In this document: piece after piece, positions 53,248 to 62,923 of the stretch
Layout: each line of letters starts with the position of its first letter
How positions within the stretch are numbered: the first letter of the stretch is position 1
NCBI GenBank assembly: GCA_902773005.1
Contig: CACYCS010000093.1
Coordinates: 1-64,000, forward strand
Origin: an uncultured Erysipelotrichaceae bacterium
Lineage (GTDB): Bacteria > Bacillota_I > Bacilli_A > RFN20 > CAG-826
DNA: 64,000 bases
Direction of reading: 5' to 3'
The notes under the pieces: generated by a model
Seen by the model: the letters and a program-made list of their open reading frames with translations, nothing else
What the model was told of the DNA's origin: nothing
Databases searched by the model: none
Position numbers and translations under genes: made by a program

Positions 53248-54987
53248 TTAACGCTTATGCGCGATTTCCTTGACGCGGTCTATGATCGCATTCACGAAAT
53301 CGACGAAGCCCGAGGCCAAGGTGACTTGGATCGGGATGAATAGCAATAGGGCGTACCTCGCGTTCGAGGAGCAGCCGACAGGATACTTCACGCAGAAGTA
53401 GGCATAGGAGAAACCGGTCGAGAGGGCGATAATGAGCATCAGGAAGAAGAGGAACCTGTTGCTATCCTTCTTGAAGAAGGCGCGCCCGGCGTAGACTAGG
53501 CCCATGAATAGGAACAAGCAGCCGAGGACGATGTAAGAATGATAAGCAATCGTTGCGAAGACGAGGGTGGCGCCAGAAAGATTGAGCGTCGTTTCGGTCC
53601 AAAGGCTCGTCTTGAGGAAAGCGGTCCAGACGTTGAAATCCTGCTCGCCCCATTTTGAGACGTACCAAACGGTGCCATCGGACAAGATCGTCTTCTCTTT
53701 GCATTGCCTGAGGTTGAACATCGAGTAATAGAGGTCCGATTGCGGGAAGGTGAAGAAGCGCGCTAGCGGAGAATACACTTTGTCATCGAGATGCATCCAG
53801 TTTTGACGGAAACTGCCGGTATGCCATTCGAGGTCATAGACATATCCAATCGGCTCGCCGAAGACGATTTTGTTGTATAGATGGGTGCCCAGCCCTAACG
53901 GGAAAACCACAATCGCAAACGCAAGGATTTGGAAGGCGAACGCGGTGACTTCGGGCGTCCAGAACTTGGATCCTTTGGGTTTTGCCTTGAGGACCTTGAC
54001 GAGTTCCAATATGAAGATGAAGGCGACGGGGAAGGCGACCATGGCAGAAGACAATTTGCACATCATGCCCGCGCCGATTCCGATGGCAGAGAGAACGATG
54101 TTCACATAGGAATGCCTCTTGCGGAATTCGAGGGCGAACAATAGGCCCATGAGGGCAAAGGCGAAGGACAATGAGTCGTTATTGCCATAGAAGGGCACAT
54201 ACCAAAGGACTGGGGTGGTGGCGATGAAGAAGCTTGCCACGGCGAGCTTCGCCCCTTTCTCGAATAGCCGCACGAAGATGCGGAACAAGAAATAGAGGGT
54301 GAGGACGCCGTAGAAATTGATCATGATGCGGCAGGACTCAAGGAGCGCGTATTCGTGGTAGGTGTAAAGCGGGAAAACCTTGCCAGGAACATCCAGAACA
54401 GGATTTTCAGCGGGGGCGTGTATGAATATTTTGCTTAGATTCATCCACACGGCCATCAAGGAATGCCACATCTTGGGCTGATAGTATTGGCCTTTGTCGA
54501 GGTCGGGATTAGGGATCCTGCCGTTATTGAAGATGTCATAGATGATGCCGAAGTGGCCATTGGGATCATTGTAGTTAGAGGCGTAATAGCTTAGACCCCA
54601 ATCGTGCTTGAAGCCTGCGTAATTCATGTAACGGTAGAAAGAGAAAACAATAAGGATTCCCGCCGATACGAGCATGAACGCAAACCCAAGGTGCCTCGCG
54701 GTGAGGCGCTTCGCTAGCCCGAGGAAGACGAGGCGAAGGGCGACGAAGAGATAGAAAATCGCGAACAGGACGAAGAATACGGTTTTGGCCCCTGCGCTTT
54801 TCCAGCCTTCGCTACCGCCATAAGGAGTGGCTGAATATGCGAATAGGTAATGGATCAAGGTCAATCCGAGCAAAAGTAGCGGCAGGTAAAGCGCGAATCT
54901 CCAGCGGCTGTGCAAGAAGCGCTGAATCTTCGGGAATTTCGCCTTGAGGGCGTCAATCTTGTCTGCAAGTCCAATAAAGAAAGTCAT
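53248..54987 (-). CDS. Multispanning membrane glycosyltransferase-like protein (GT39-like)
   Basis: A 579-residue protein with about a dozen helices. After the first helices comes an outer loop with HDWGLSYYASNYNDPNGHFG and QYYQPKMWHSLMAVWMNLSK, similar to the DE/DP-type loop of GT-C glycosyltransferases that use polyprenyl-phosphate sugars. The C-terminus returns to the cytoplasm (DRVKEIAHKR). It likely adds sugars to a wall polymer or protein. It lies 6 bases after the next large membrane gene, in one operon. Confidence 0.75.
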   Translation of the reverse strand: MTFFIGLADKIDALKAKFPKIQRFLHSRWRFALYLPLLLLGLTLIHYLFAYSATPYGGSEGWKSAGAKTVFFVLFAIFYLFVALRLVFLGLAKRLTARHLGFAFMLVSAGILIVFSFYRYMNYAGFKHDWGLSYYASNYNDPNGHFGIIYDIFNNGRIPNPDLDKGQYYQPKMWHSLMAVWMNLSKIFIHAPAENPVLDVPGKVFPLYTYHEYALLESCRIMINFYGVLTLYFLFRIFVRLFEKGAKLAVASFFIATTPVLWYVPFYGNNDSLSFAFALMGLLFALEFRKRHSYVNIVLSAIGIGAGMMCKLSSAMVAFPVAFIFILELVKVLKAKPKGSKFWTPEVTAFAFQILAFAIVVFPLGLGTHLYNKIVFGEPIGYVYDLEWHTGSFRQNWMHLDDKVYSPLARFFTFPQSDLYYSMFNLRQCKEKTILSDGTVWYVSKWGEQDFNVWTAFLKTSLWTETTLNLSGATLVFATIAYHSYIVLGCLFLFMGLVYAGRAFFKKDSNRFLFFLMLIIALSTGFSYAYFCVKYPVGCSSNARYALLLFIPIQVTLASGFVDFVNAIIDRVKEIAHKR

Positions 54988-54993
54988 AGGCCT

Positions 54994-57390
54994 TTATTTT
55001 ACTATTCCATTGAACATTTGTTCAATCCAAACTCGGAAACCGAATAGGTCGCCGGATTTTAGCGGCGCAAAGCTATTGGCCATCAACGCGATATTCACGA
55101 CGCCTCCGAATAATCCAGCCACAAGGACATAGCTCCAGAAGATCTTGGAAGGAACCTTGCCTTCGCTCCATCTCGATGCGACTAGGATAAGTCCAGGTGC
55201 CGCGATCATGCCGGCCGCGCCAAGGATTTCGCTCGCGTAACGGAAACAGAACCCCGCATAGGCGGAGCAAACGACCGCGAGGATATATGGCACGAATATT
55301 CCAGCGATATAGAAGGCTTTCTTTTCCCAGCCGTCCTTCTTCACTAGGAACGCCGGGGCCAATAAGGATGCCCATAGGATCGGGGAGCTAAGCACGCCCA
55401 CACTGCCGACGTTATAGGGATGGATGCCACCAAGCTTAAACGGGGCGACGCCCACGTCGATATTGGGAAAACTCTGGCTGAAGGTTGGGAATGGCAGGTA
55501 GTAGAAAAGGAATCCCGCCGCGAAGGCCTCTTTGTTCAAATGGAACTGCCTGCAATCGGCGATCGTGAGTTGGTAGCCGGACCCGAAATCGGTGATCTTG
55601 CCAAACCTAACATAGTTATAGGCGCAGATCACGATCGCCCCGACAAGGAGGATTCCCACCATCGGAAGGAAATCAAGGAGCCTCCTCGGCAGGGTCTTTT
55701 CGCCTTTGTGGATGAGCATCTTGAGGTAGAGCGGGATGCACGGAAGCAATATGGCCGCCATCGTGGCCCTGGAGGCAACAATCAACACGAAGAATAGCCC
55801 ACTAGCGGCAAGGTTAAGGATTCGTTTCTTCTCGGAAGCATAGGCAAAAAGGGTGAACGCCACGAAGTAGGCGGCGCTGCCAAGAGCGTAGATATAGGGG
55901 ATATGATACTTCCAGTCCGTCGTGCGCCAGGAGACCAAATCCAGGAATAGCGATCCTAGCAAAACCATGATCGCGATGGTGGTTAAATGGCGGATTTGCA
56001 GGTTTTTTCCAAAAGCTTTGTTGGCCGCTGCGACCAAAAGCGCGAACCCATAGGCGTAAAGAATGCAACCGAAAAGCTGAATGAAAACCCCATTAGGCAC
56101 GAGATGGGTGAGCCAATAGAATGGGAACATCACTAGAACGACTGGGCTTGCTCCGAAGTAGACGTAATACTTGCCCGCATAATAGACGGTATCCCAAAGA
56201 TAAGTGACTCCTGCGGCTCTACGTTCTGCAGGAGAGTAGGGGTTAATGGTCGCTAGAAGCGGATCCGCTTCGACGTCAAGGTGCACCTGACCCTTCATGA
56301 ATGCATCGAAGAGGTTGTAATAGATGAATGGGTTCGTCGAGCCTGCTGTCGTAAGGTTTGTGCCTAGCTCCTCACTTGTAAATGGGTAGGTGGTGAAGAA
56401 ATAGTCCTTCATGGCAAACGCCAAAATCAGGAAAGCCGCCATAGCCATGCCAGCAAAGATGCTGACCCGAATCACAAACTTCTTGGTGACGCTTTCTTTT
56501 GTTTCCGGCTCGACGCTATCGGGTTTCCTATGGAATAGGATGATCGCGAATCCTTCGGTCAATACGACCATCGCCATGAAACGAAGAAGCGAGAAGCTAA
56601 ATAGGTTTCCAACGTTTGTCCTTACGGCACGCAGCCTGATCGAAGTTGGGTATCCCGCCCTATTATTCGGGAAGAACAACACGATGCGGAGGATTCCTTC
56701 TTCAACGCCCGATGGGGCTTTGAAGGCGATGGAGCGATCGTATTCGTAGGCGGGGTTTACCGTCTTGGATGCGATCGTGGTGTAGTCGCTCCCATTTTTG
56801 TAACCAATCGAAACGGTCATCTCGCAGTTTTGGTAATCGGTATCGATGTAGATGTTTTCGATATCGGAGAAGCTCATGGAAGGCAAAATGACGTAGCGCC
56901 CGCTTCCGATATCGATGGTTCCGTCCTCGCGTTCGCTGCCGATGTGACGCGAATACGTGGCGGACGTGTATTCGTTTTTGGCTCCTTTCGGCCCACCATA
57001 GTTCGCGGCGTTGCATATGAGCGTCTCACTTAGAAGGCATACAAATAGAAGACCGATTTGAACCAAAAGTGGTTTGTGCTTTTTAATCGCGCCGCTTTCT
57101 TTATGGAGCAACGAAAGCACGAGGCGGTGGGGGCGAAGCGCAAAGACCACTAGTGCGGATGCGATTAACCCTAGAGCGACGTTCCAATCGCTATGGCGTT
57201 CGAATAGGCCATAGACGAAAGAAAGAATAATCAAGGAAAGCAAATAAGCGACCCCTGCATCGATTCCGAGGTTCAGGAGGTTTGCTTTCACGTCGAGCGG
57301 CTTCTTTTTTAGCAGGCGAAAAACTAGTCCCCAGCCAAGGATTACCGCGCCGCAGCCAATAGAAATTAATAGCGACCAAACGAAAAGCAT
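54994..57390 (-). CDS. Large multispanning membrane protein, glycan-related
   Basis: A 798-residue protein with about fourteen helices. A beta-rich domain of about 180 residues lies outside after the first four helices (ITIGSGRYVILPS-like stretch, VSIGYKNGSDYTTIASKTV). The rest has the YLWDTVYYAGKYYVYFGASP loop seen in putative membrane glycosyltransferases of Firmicutes. The biochemical role is unknown. The start is put at ATG 57390; the ATG at 57399 lies inside the GATAAT -10 box (57403-57398). It is the first gene of the unit with the GT39-like protein. Confidence 0.7.
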   Translation of the reverse strand: MLFVWSLLISIGCGAVILGWGLVFRLLKKKPLDVKANLLNLGIDAGVAYLLSLIILSFVYGLFERHSDWNVALGLIASALVVFALRPHRLVLSLLHKESGAIKKHKPLLVQIGLLFVCLLSETLICNAANYGGPKGAKNEYTSATYSRHIGSEREDGTIDIGSGRYVILPSMSFSDIENIYIDTDYQNCEMTVSIGYKNGSDYTTIASKTVNPAYEYDRSIAFKAPSGVEEGILRIVLFFPNNRAGYPTSIRLRAVRTNVGNLFSFSLLRFMAMVVLTEGFAIILFHRKPDSVEPETKESVTKKFVIRVSIFAGMAMAAFLILAFAMKDYFFTTYPFTSEELGTNLTTAGSTNPFIYYNLFDAFMKGQVHLDVEADPLLATINPYSPAERRAAGVTYLWDTVYYAGKYYVYFGASPVVLVMFPFYWLTHLVPNGVFIQLFGCILYAYGFALLVAAANKAFGKNLQIRHLTTIAIMVLLGSLFLDLVSWRTTDWKYHIPYIYALGSAAYFVAFTLFAYASEKKRILNLAASGLFFVLIVASRATMAAILLPCIPLYLKMLIHKGEKTLPRRLLDFLPMVGILLVGAIVICAYNYVRFGKITDFGSGYQLTIADCRQFHLNKEAFAAGFLFYYLPFPTFSQSFPNIDVGVAPFKLGGIHPYNVGSVGVLSSPILWASLLAPAFLVKKDGWEKKAFYIAGIFVPYILAVVCSAYAGFCFRYASEILGAAGMIAAPGLILVASRWSEGKVPSKIFWSYVLVAGLFGGVVNIALMANSFAPLKSGDLFGFRVWIEQMFNGIVK

Positions 57391-57397
57391 GGCTCCC

Positions 57398-57441
57398 ATT
57401 ATCCCACGTTTGCCTTTTTTATCAATCGCGCGTAAGTGCGC
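57398..57441 (-). promoter_or_regulatory. CG-alternating tract and -10 box, leaderless start of the 798-residue membrane protein
   Basis: TGCGCACTTACGCGCG (minus strand, 57427-57441 region) precedes GATAAT at 57403-57398. The ATG at 57390 begins 8 bases after the -10 box. Confidence 0.5.
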
Positions 57442-57525
57442 AATAATCTAGTCGGAAATAATGTTGGTGTTTGTTTTCTAAACGAGTTGGGGGTAGGATT
57501 AAGGCACATTTGGAGATATCAACTT

Positions 57526-58977
57526 ATGGAACAGAACAATCCCATGCCTTTGAAGTTGAACATGAAGCGCACCTTTATTATCGGTTTCGCCTTTTTTGGA
57601 ATTCTTCTTCTTTGGCAAGTCTACGATTTGTGGTGCCCGCCTCTATTGACCGAGATGTTCAAAAACGTCTTGTCCGCTAGGCGTGGCGGCGCGGTTGTCG
57701 ACGACACCGAGGTCCAATACCTCGTCGGCGTCATGATGGCCCTCGATAACCTCGCGGCCCTCATTCTCATGCCGATATTCGGCCGTCTATCGGATAAGAC
57801 GCACACAAAACTCGGAAAGAGGATGCCCTATATTCTCGTCGGAACGCTTGTCTGCGCGATCGCTTTCCCCTTCATCCCCGTCTTCTACCATTTCAACAAT
57901 ATCGTGGGCTTCGTCATCATGATGGCCGTAGTCCTCGTGTTCGCGATGATGTACCGCAACCCCGCCGTTGCTCTTATGCCTGACCTTACCCCGAAGCCGC
58001 TCCGCTCGAAAGCAAACGGCATCATCAACATCATGGGCTACATCGGCGGCGCGTTTGCGACCGTCGTCGGACTCGTCTTTGTCTTGACCGATTACCTTGG
58101 CGACGGAAATGACACCTGGGCAACCGGAAACATCTGGGCGATCATCGGACCGTTCTTGGTCGCCTCCGTCCTCATGGTCATCTCTGCGGTGGTCTTGATC
58201 TTCACCGTCCGCGAGAACGAACTCGCCGAGAAGCTCGCCCCCGAACTTGCTGAGGGCGAAAAATATGCCGCTATCGCCGATAGCGTTGAAAACGATGACG
58301 AACAGCCGATGTCCAAGGCGAACTTCATCATGCTCATTCTTATTCTTGTCGCCGAATTCTTCTGGTTCATGTCCGATAACGGCGTCGCGACCTTCATGAT
58401 CAACTACTCTCGTGGCTTCTTGGGCGCCAAGAGCTCCGGCAACATGATCATGACCCTCGTTGGCGGCGTTGGCTCGGTTGTGGGCTTTGCCGTTGGCGGA
58501 TTCATCGCTGACAAGATCGGCCGCAAATGGACGATTGTCTCGGGCCTTGCCCTAGCAATCCTTGGCTATATCGGTTGGACCATCTTCCAGTTCGCGATTG
58601 GCAAAGGCAAATTCGACGATGTCTCTGGCTACTATGGCTTCCCGTTCTACCTATACATCGTATGGGGCCTCAAGGGATTTGGCATGTCGCTTGTCCACCT
58701 CAATTCCTTCCCGATGGTCGTCGAGCTTTGCTCCAAGAAGAAAGTCGGACAGTTCACTGGCTACTACTACATGGCTTCGATGGCGGCTCAGACCATCACC
58801 CCAATCCTTCTTGGCTTGCTTCTAAGAATCGATGCATTTGACTGGTCGATCCTTCCGATCTATGCCCTCATCTGCTCTGGCATCTCGATCGCCGTGTTCC
58901 TCTTCGTCAAGAACATCAAAGCCCATAAGGTGGCCAATGCCAAAGGGCTTGAAGGCCTTGGCGCGGGAGATGACTGA
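57526..58977 (+). CDS. MFS sugar transporter, SLC45/GPH-like
   Basis: A 483-residue carrier with about twelve helices. FGRLSDKTHTKLGKRMPYIL is the loop between helices 2 and 3 and matches sugar:cation symporters of the SLC45 (sucrose) type; SKANFIMLILILVAEFFWFM begins the second half. Codons are strongly C-ended, suggesting high expression. The start at 57526 follows TGGAGAT. It could import the disaccharides used by GH32, GH2 or GH3 enzymes in the window. The next gene starts 3 bases later. Confidence 0.85.
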   Translation: MEQNNPMPLKLNMKRTFIIGFAFFGILLLWQVYDLWCPPLLTEMFKNVLSARRGGAVVDDTEVQYLVGVMMALDNLAALILMPIFGRLSDKTHTKLGKRMPYILVGTLVCAIAFPFIPVFYHFNNIVGFVIMMAVVLVFAMMYRNPAVALMPDLTPKPLRSKANGIINIMGYIGGAFATVVGLVFVLTDYLGDGNDTWATGNIWAIIGPFLVASVLMVISAVVLIFTVRENELAEKLAPELAEGEKYAAIADSVENDDEQPMSKANFIMLILILVAEFFWFMSDNGVATFMINYSRGFLGAKSSGNMIMTLVGGVGSVVGFAVGGFIADKIGRKWTIVSGLALAILGYIGWTIFQFAIGKGKFDDVSGYYGFPFYLYIVWGLKGFGMSLVHLNSFPMVVELCSKKKVGQFTGYYYMASMAAQTITPILLGLLLRIDAFDWSILPIYALICSGISIAVFLFVKNIKAHKVANAKGLEGLGAGDD

Positions 58978-58980
58978 TCC

Positions 58981-59940
58981 ATGCCTGCGATTCTAACCCA
59001 TTACACCTTCGCCTTATCCGCCTTACCCGAGGAGGATAAGGCGTTTCAGCGTATCGTGAATCTCGGTTCCCAGGGGCCAGACACCTTCATGGCGTACGGA
59101 ACGATTCCTTGGATCAAGAGGAACGATAAGAAGAAGGTGCAGGAATTCGGCCACGCGATGCATCGAATCGATGTGGCGGATACCTATTACAAAATGGCGG
59201 AGTACGCCAAAAAGAGCGAACACGCGGATCTGCTTTTCGCGTTTTTGGATGGCTTGCTCATGCATTATTGCGTGGACCGGATCATGCATGCCTACATCTT
59301 CTACCGCTCGGGAGTCGACGAAAACGGAAAGCTGACCGGATATTATGGCTGGTCGCATGGGTTCTTCGAAGCGATCCTCGACAAGGTGTTCGCCAAAGAA
59401 AGAGGCACCTACCAAAAGCTATCCAAATGCATCCTAAACGATGACGAGCAGGTCAAGGAATGTTCCAAGATGTGGGCGGCATGCGCACCCACCCCGCTAG
59501 GAGAAGATGATTATTACCTAAGCTATGTCGATTTCGTCTCGGCGGAGAACATGCTTTGGAACCCGCGCGGCACCAAAAGGCCCCTGTTCCACTTGCTTGG
59601 GAAATATAGCACCCCATATTCGCAAGCCCATCCCGCAAGCGTCAAGAAGTTCGCTCCGCTCGATATCACAAACAAAAACCATGCCGAGTGGAAAAACCCC
59701 GCCACGGGAGAAGCCCATAATTGGTCGATCGATGAGATGTTCGATATGGCGCTTGACGATTTCAAGGCTGTTCATGAATTGATCGTCCGCTTCCGAAATG
59801 GGGAAGATATCAAACAGGCTATGCGCGATTTCACCTCTAACCGCGACCACGAAGGCGGCCCGGTTGGGGTAAAGAAGCACATATATGATCTCTGCTGGAA
59901 TGTGCTTGGCGAAAAGAAATATCTGCCCTCGGACGAATAA
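58981..59940 (+). CDS. Zinc-dependent phospholipase C-like protein
   Basis: A 319-residue protein starting MPAILTHYTFALSAL. NLGSQGPDTF, FGHAMHR and LDGLLMHYCVDRIMHAYIFY carry the His and Asp residues that bind zinc in the Zn_dep_PLPC family. No signal peptide is seen, so unlike clostridial alpha-toxin this member is probably cytoplasmic. It follows the MFS gene by 3 bases, so the two are co-expressed. The substrate is unknown. Confidence 0.82.
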   Translation: MPAILTHYTFALSALPEEDKAFQRIVNLGSQGPDTFMAYGTIPWIKRNDKKKVQEFGHAMHRIDVADTYYKMAEYAKKSEHADLLFAFLDGLLMHYCVDRIMHAYIFYRSGVDENGKLTGYYGWSHGFFEAILDKVFAKERGTYQKLSKCILNDDEQVKECSKMWAACAPTPLGEDDYYLSYVDFVSAENMLWNPRGTKRPLFHLLGKYSTPYSQAHPASVKKFAPLDITNKNHAEWKNPATGEAHNWSIDEMFDMALDDFKAVHELIVRFRNGEDIKQAMRDFTSNRDHEGGPVGVKKHIYDLCWNVLGEKKYLPSDE

Positions 59941-59947
59941 AATGATT

Positions 59948-59978
59948 GGCTGGACGCGAAATTGCGTCCAGCCTTTTG
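59948..59978 (+). terminator. Terminator of the MFS-phospholipase operon
   Basis: GGCTGGACGC pairs perfectly with GCGTCCAGCC around GAAATT, followed by TTTTGC. Confidence 0.85.
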
Positions 59979-60023
59979 CAAAAGGCGTACAATCATACCG
60001 AACATTTAGGAGGCTATACGAAA

Positions 60024-60509
60024 ATGGCTGATGAAGAAAAAGTCGTTGAAGGAGAAGTCGTCAACGAAGAACCCAAAGAAGAGAAGAAGGAAGAAAAGAA
60101 GGAGTCGGGCTGGAAGAAGTTCTGGGCAGGTGCGAAGAAGAGTATCGATGATTCGTTGCTCGAATCCCGTTTGCAGAGCGCCTATAACGACAAGAAAGCC
60201 GCGTTCACCGTCTATAGCGAGAACGGCGGGCTACTTGGCGGAAAGACCCTGCGCGGCGTCCTTGAAGGCAACGAGCTCGTCTATTACATCCATAACGATG
60301 AGAAAGGCGTCCAGCCGGACACCGTCCTCGTTCAGGATTCCGACAAGAAGGCGTTCTACGTCGTCAAATGCGAAAAGAAGACCGTCATCATCAATTACGA
60401 TGGCCAAGACTATGAGCGTGAGGGATATCGCCTTGAGCTCAATCCCGACGTCAAGGAAGTCCGCGTCATCAAAGCGGGCGACAAATATTACCTGAAGCCT
60501 GGCGAATAA
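60024..60509 (+). CDS. Small charged protein of unknown function
   Basis: A 161-residue protein. The first 40 residues are a run of Glu and Lys (KEEKKEEKKE), probably disordered or coiled. The remainder is a beta-rich domain (KAAFTVYSENGGLLGGKTLR, YYIHNDEKGVQPDTVLVQDS). The family is not recognised. AGGAGG precedes the ATG. It has its own terminators on both sides, so it is a single unit; no signal peptide, so cytoplasmic. Confidence 0.7.
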   Translation: MADEEKVVEGEVVNEEPKEEKKEEKKESGWKKFWAGAKKSIDDSLLESRLQSAYNDKKAAFTVYSENGGLLGGKTLRGVLEGNELVYYIHNDEKGVQPDTVLVQDSDKKAFYVVKCEKKTVIINYDGQDYEREGYRLELNPDVKEVRVIKAGDKYYLKPGE

Positions 60510-60519
60510 GCATCGATTA

Positions 60520-60560
60520 GCAAGCGAAAACGAATACACGTCCCGCTTGCTTTTCTTTTT
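60520..60560 (+). terminator. Terminator of the charged-protein gene
   Basis: GCAAGCG pairs with CGCTTGC around a 17-base loop and is followed by TTTTCTTTTT. Confidence 0.7.
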
Positions 60561-60562
60561 GC

Positions 60563-60637
60563 TTGACCCTATATCGGCATTAGAGTTTAATTACCGCTGT
60601 CGAGAAGATGTTCCTTGCCTAACCATCTTCGAAATAA
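60563..60637 (+). promoter_or_regulatory. Promoter and leader hairpin of the VUT-SDR operon
   Basis: TTGACC (60563-60568), 17 bp and TTTAAT (60586-60591). A GAAGATG/CATCTTC hairpin follows in the leader (60604-60630), then AAGGAGA before the ATG. Confidence 0.6.
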
Positions 60638-60655
60638 AAAACAAGGAGACAACAA

Positions 60656-61426
60656 ATGAAGGTTATTCTTCGTAAGGCGAAAGCCTTGCTGGAGGAATTG
60701 AAGATTCTATTCCACAGCGTACCTGGGGTATTGCTTGCCCTTTTCGTCATTTCCATCGTCGGGATGAACCTATTGGCGAACAAAAGCATCGATACGGGAC
60801 TTGATTGGTTTGCCCTCGATTGCGGCATAATCCTATCGTGGCTCTCGTTTCTAACCATGGACATCTTGACCAAGCGATTCGGGCCAAGGGCATCTATTCT
60901 CATCTCGATCGTCGCGCTTGCCATCAATTGGCTGGTGTGTCTGATCTTCTTCCTAGCGAGCCTGATCCCTGGCTTCTGGGGCGAAAGCTTCGTCGAGACC
61001 GGAGGCGAGGCGATCAACACCGCGCTCAATAGGACCTTTGCGGGCGACTGGTTCGTCGTATTCGGCAGCTCGGTTGCGTTTATTGCCTCGGCGGTTGCGA
61101 ACGCGCTTCTTAATTGGACGATCGGCAAGGCGTTCAAGAAGCACCCTGATGGATTCCTCGCGTTCAGCATGCGCGCCTATGGCTCAACCGTGGCCGCTCA
61201 GTTTTTGGACAATTTGCTCTTCGCGCTCATCGTCAGCTTGAATCTATTCGGCTGGAACTTGGCCCAGTGCTTCACCTGCGCTGCAACGGGAGCCGTCGCC
61301 GAGCTACTCATGGAAGTGGTGTTCTCCCCATTTGGCTATTGGGTGCTCCGCCACTACGAAAAGGATAAAGTAGGGCAGGCGTATATCGATTATCGCGCTA
61401 TGAAGCTAACGGAGGCACAGGCATGA
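60656..61426 (+). CDS. VUT-family membrane transporter (queuosine-precursor-transporter-like)
   Basis: A 256-residue protein with about six helices. LSFLTMDILTKRFGPRASIL is the conserved VUT block, and DNLLFALIVSLNLFGWNLAQ a second. YhhQ/YpdP relatives import queuine or preQ precursors. Relative to the family it has extra length between helices 3 and 4. It overlaps the SDR gene by 4 bases (ATGA). The cargo cannot be told from sequence. Confidence 0.8.
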   Translation: MKVILRKAKALLEELKILFHSVPGVLLALFVISIVGMNLLANKSIDTGLDWFALDCGIILSWLSFLTMDILTKRFGPRASILISIVALAINWLVCLIFFLASLIPGFWGESFVETGGEAINTALNRTFAGDWFVVFGSSVAFIASAVANALLNWTIGKAFKKHPDGFLAFSMRAYGSTVAAQFLDNLLFALIVSLNLFGWNLAQCFTCAATGAVAELLMEVVFSPFGYWVLRHYEKDKVGQAYIDYRAMKLTEAQA

Positions 61427-62067
61427 TTATTTTGGTTACCGGCACCTCTTCCGGCATTGGCAGGGCCAGTGCAGAGAAGTATCTAAGCCTCGGCCACGAG
61501 GTGTATGGCATCGACATGAAACCATCCGTTATCGACCACCCTTCCTATCATCATTTCCAGCAGGATATCCGTGACCCGCTTCCTGAACTTCCTGATGTGG
61601 AGATCGCAGTGCTTGCAGCCGGGACCGGAAACGACCTCGACGCGATCAGCGTCAACCTCAAGGGGACGATTGCGATGGCCGAGAAATTGTCCGAATCCCC
61701 AGCGCTTAAATCGATGCTATTCATCGCAAGCGCTTCGGCGCGAAACGGTGCAGAATTCCCGCTGTATTCCGCTTCAAAAGGCGGCATCGTCGCCTATATG
61801 AAGAACCTCACCTCGCGCCTTGCCAAAAAAGGTGCGACCTGCAATAGCCTTTCTCCCGGTGGCGTCATCACCCCGATGAACGAGCATATCCTAAATGACG
61901 AAAGGCTATATCAAGCCGTGCTTGATGAAACATTGCTCCATAAGTGGGCAAGCGCAGAGGAAATCGCGGAATGGGTTTACTTCCTGACAGTCATCAACAA
62001 ATCGATGACGGGCGAAGACCTCCTCATCGATAATGGCGAGCAGCTGAAGTCGAACTTCATTTGGTAG
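61423..62067 (+). CDS. Short-chain dehydrogenase/reductase
   Basis: A 214-residue SDR. The cofactor motif is TGTSSGIG at residues 6-13, the NAG-like block LAAGTGND, the catalytic Ser in IASASARNG and the YxxxK pair in YSASKGG. It is short for the family (about 250) because the early Rossmann strands are compressed. The substrate is unknown. It is translated with the VUT transporter, and its end overlaps the convergent patatin gene by 11 bases. Confidence 0.85.
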   Translation: MIILVTGTSSGIGRASAEKYLSLGHEVYGIDMKPSVIDHPSYHHFQQDIRDPLPELPDVEIAVLAAGTGNDLDAISVNLKGTIAMAEKLSESPALKSMLFIASASARNGAEFPLYSASKGGIVAYMKNLTSRLAKKGATCNSLSPGGVITPMNEHILNDERLYQAVLDETLLHKWASAEEIAEWVYFLTVINKSMTGEDLLIDNGEQLKSNFIW

Positions 62068-62923
62068 ATTTGTATTGACCCACAAAGGCCTTGACCTGTT
62101 TCAAATAGGCGAGGCCTATTTTTCTTCCGTGGTCATAGGCTGCCTGAAGCTTTTTGGGATCATGCTCCATGTGGCTTACGGGCAATTTCTCCTCTGGGGC
62201 GATCAATAAGCATGCGCCCTCATCGCGCCTAGCGAGAACATATTCCTTCTCGGCGTTATACATCTCGTGGCGCACAGCCAGTCTCTTCTGAATATTCGGG
62301 TATTGGTTTGCTGCTTTTAGATGCAGCAAGAAACCGCTCATCTTCTTTTTCTTGTAGCCGAGGGACTGAGTCAAGATCACGACGTTATGGTCGAATCCCA
62401 TCTCCTCGAATGCCTTGAGGGGAATCGAATCCGAAATGCCCCCATCGAGGTATTTCTTGCCATCGATCTCCACTGGGGTAGACACGATCGGCATAGACGC
62501 ACCAGCCTGGAACCAATCCATTGCCTTGTCATCCAAATGATCGATTTTCGTATACACGGGTCGCCCGGATTCGACTTCCGTGGCCACGAGATAGAACTCC
62601 ATGGGGCTCGATTCATAGGTCGCAAAATCCATGGGATCGAGTTTATAGGGCAAGTCGCGGTAGCAGAATTGCTTCTCGTAGACATCGCCATATTTGCGCA
62701 GCGACTTGAAGGTGCCGTAGCGCGGATCCTTGCAGTAATTCAGGTTATACCTCAAAGGCCTGCCGATCTGATGGGATTTGTAGTTGCAGCCGAAAGTCGC
62801 GCCGGCGGACACTCCGATCGCCCCATCGAATTCGATTCCGTTTTCCATGAAGACGTCGATGACCCCGCAGGTGAACATCCCGCGCATCGCGCCGCCTTCC
62901 ATCACTAAGCCGACTTTGCTCAT
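62057..62923 (-). CDS. Patatin-like phospholipase
   Basis: A 288-residue protein. The oxyanion loop is MEGGAMRGMFTCG, the nucleophile Ser39 is in GVSAG and the Asp is in DGGISDSIP. No signal peptide. It belongs to the bacterial patatin group close to YjjU/RssA and should cut acyl chains from lipids. Its ATG overlaps the stop of the upstream GH2 gene by 4 bases, so the two are co-translated. Confidence 0.88.
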   Translation of the reverse strand: MSKVGLVMEGGAMRGMFTCGVIDVFMENGIEFDGAIGVSAGATFGCNYKSHQIGRPLRYNLNYCKDPRYGTFKSLRKYGDVYEKQFCYRDLPYKLDPMDFATYESSPMEFYLVATEVESGRPVYTKIDHLDDKAMDWFQAGASMPIVSTPVEIDGKKYLDGGISDSIPLKAFEEMGFDHNVVILTQSLGYKKKKMSGFLLHLKAANQYPNIQKRLAVRHEMYNAEKEYVLARRDEGACLLIAPEEKLPVSHMEHDPKKLQAAYDHGRKIGLAYLKQVKAFVGQYKSTK

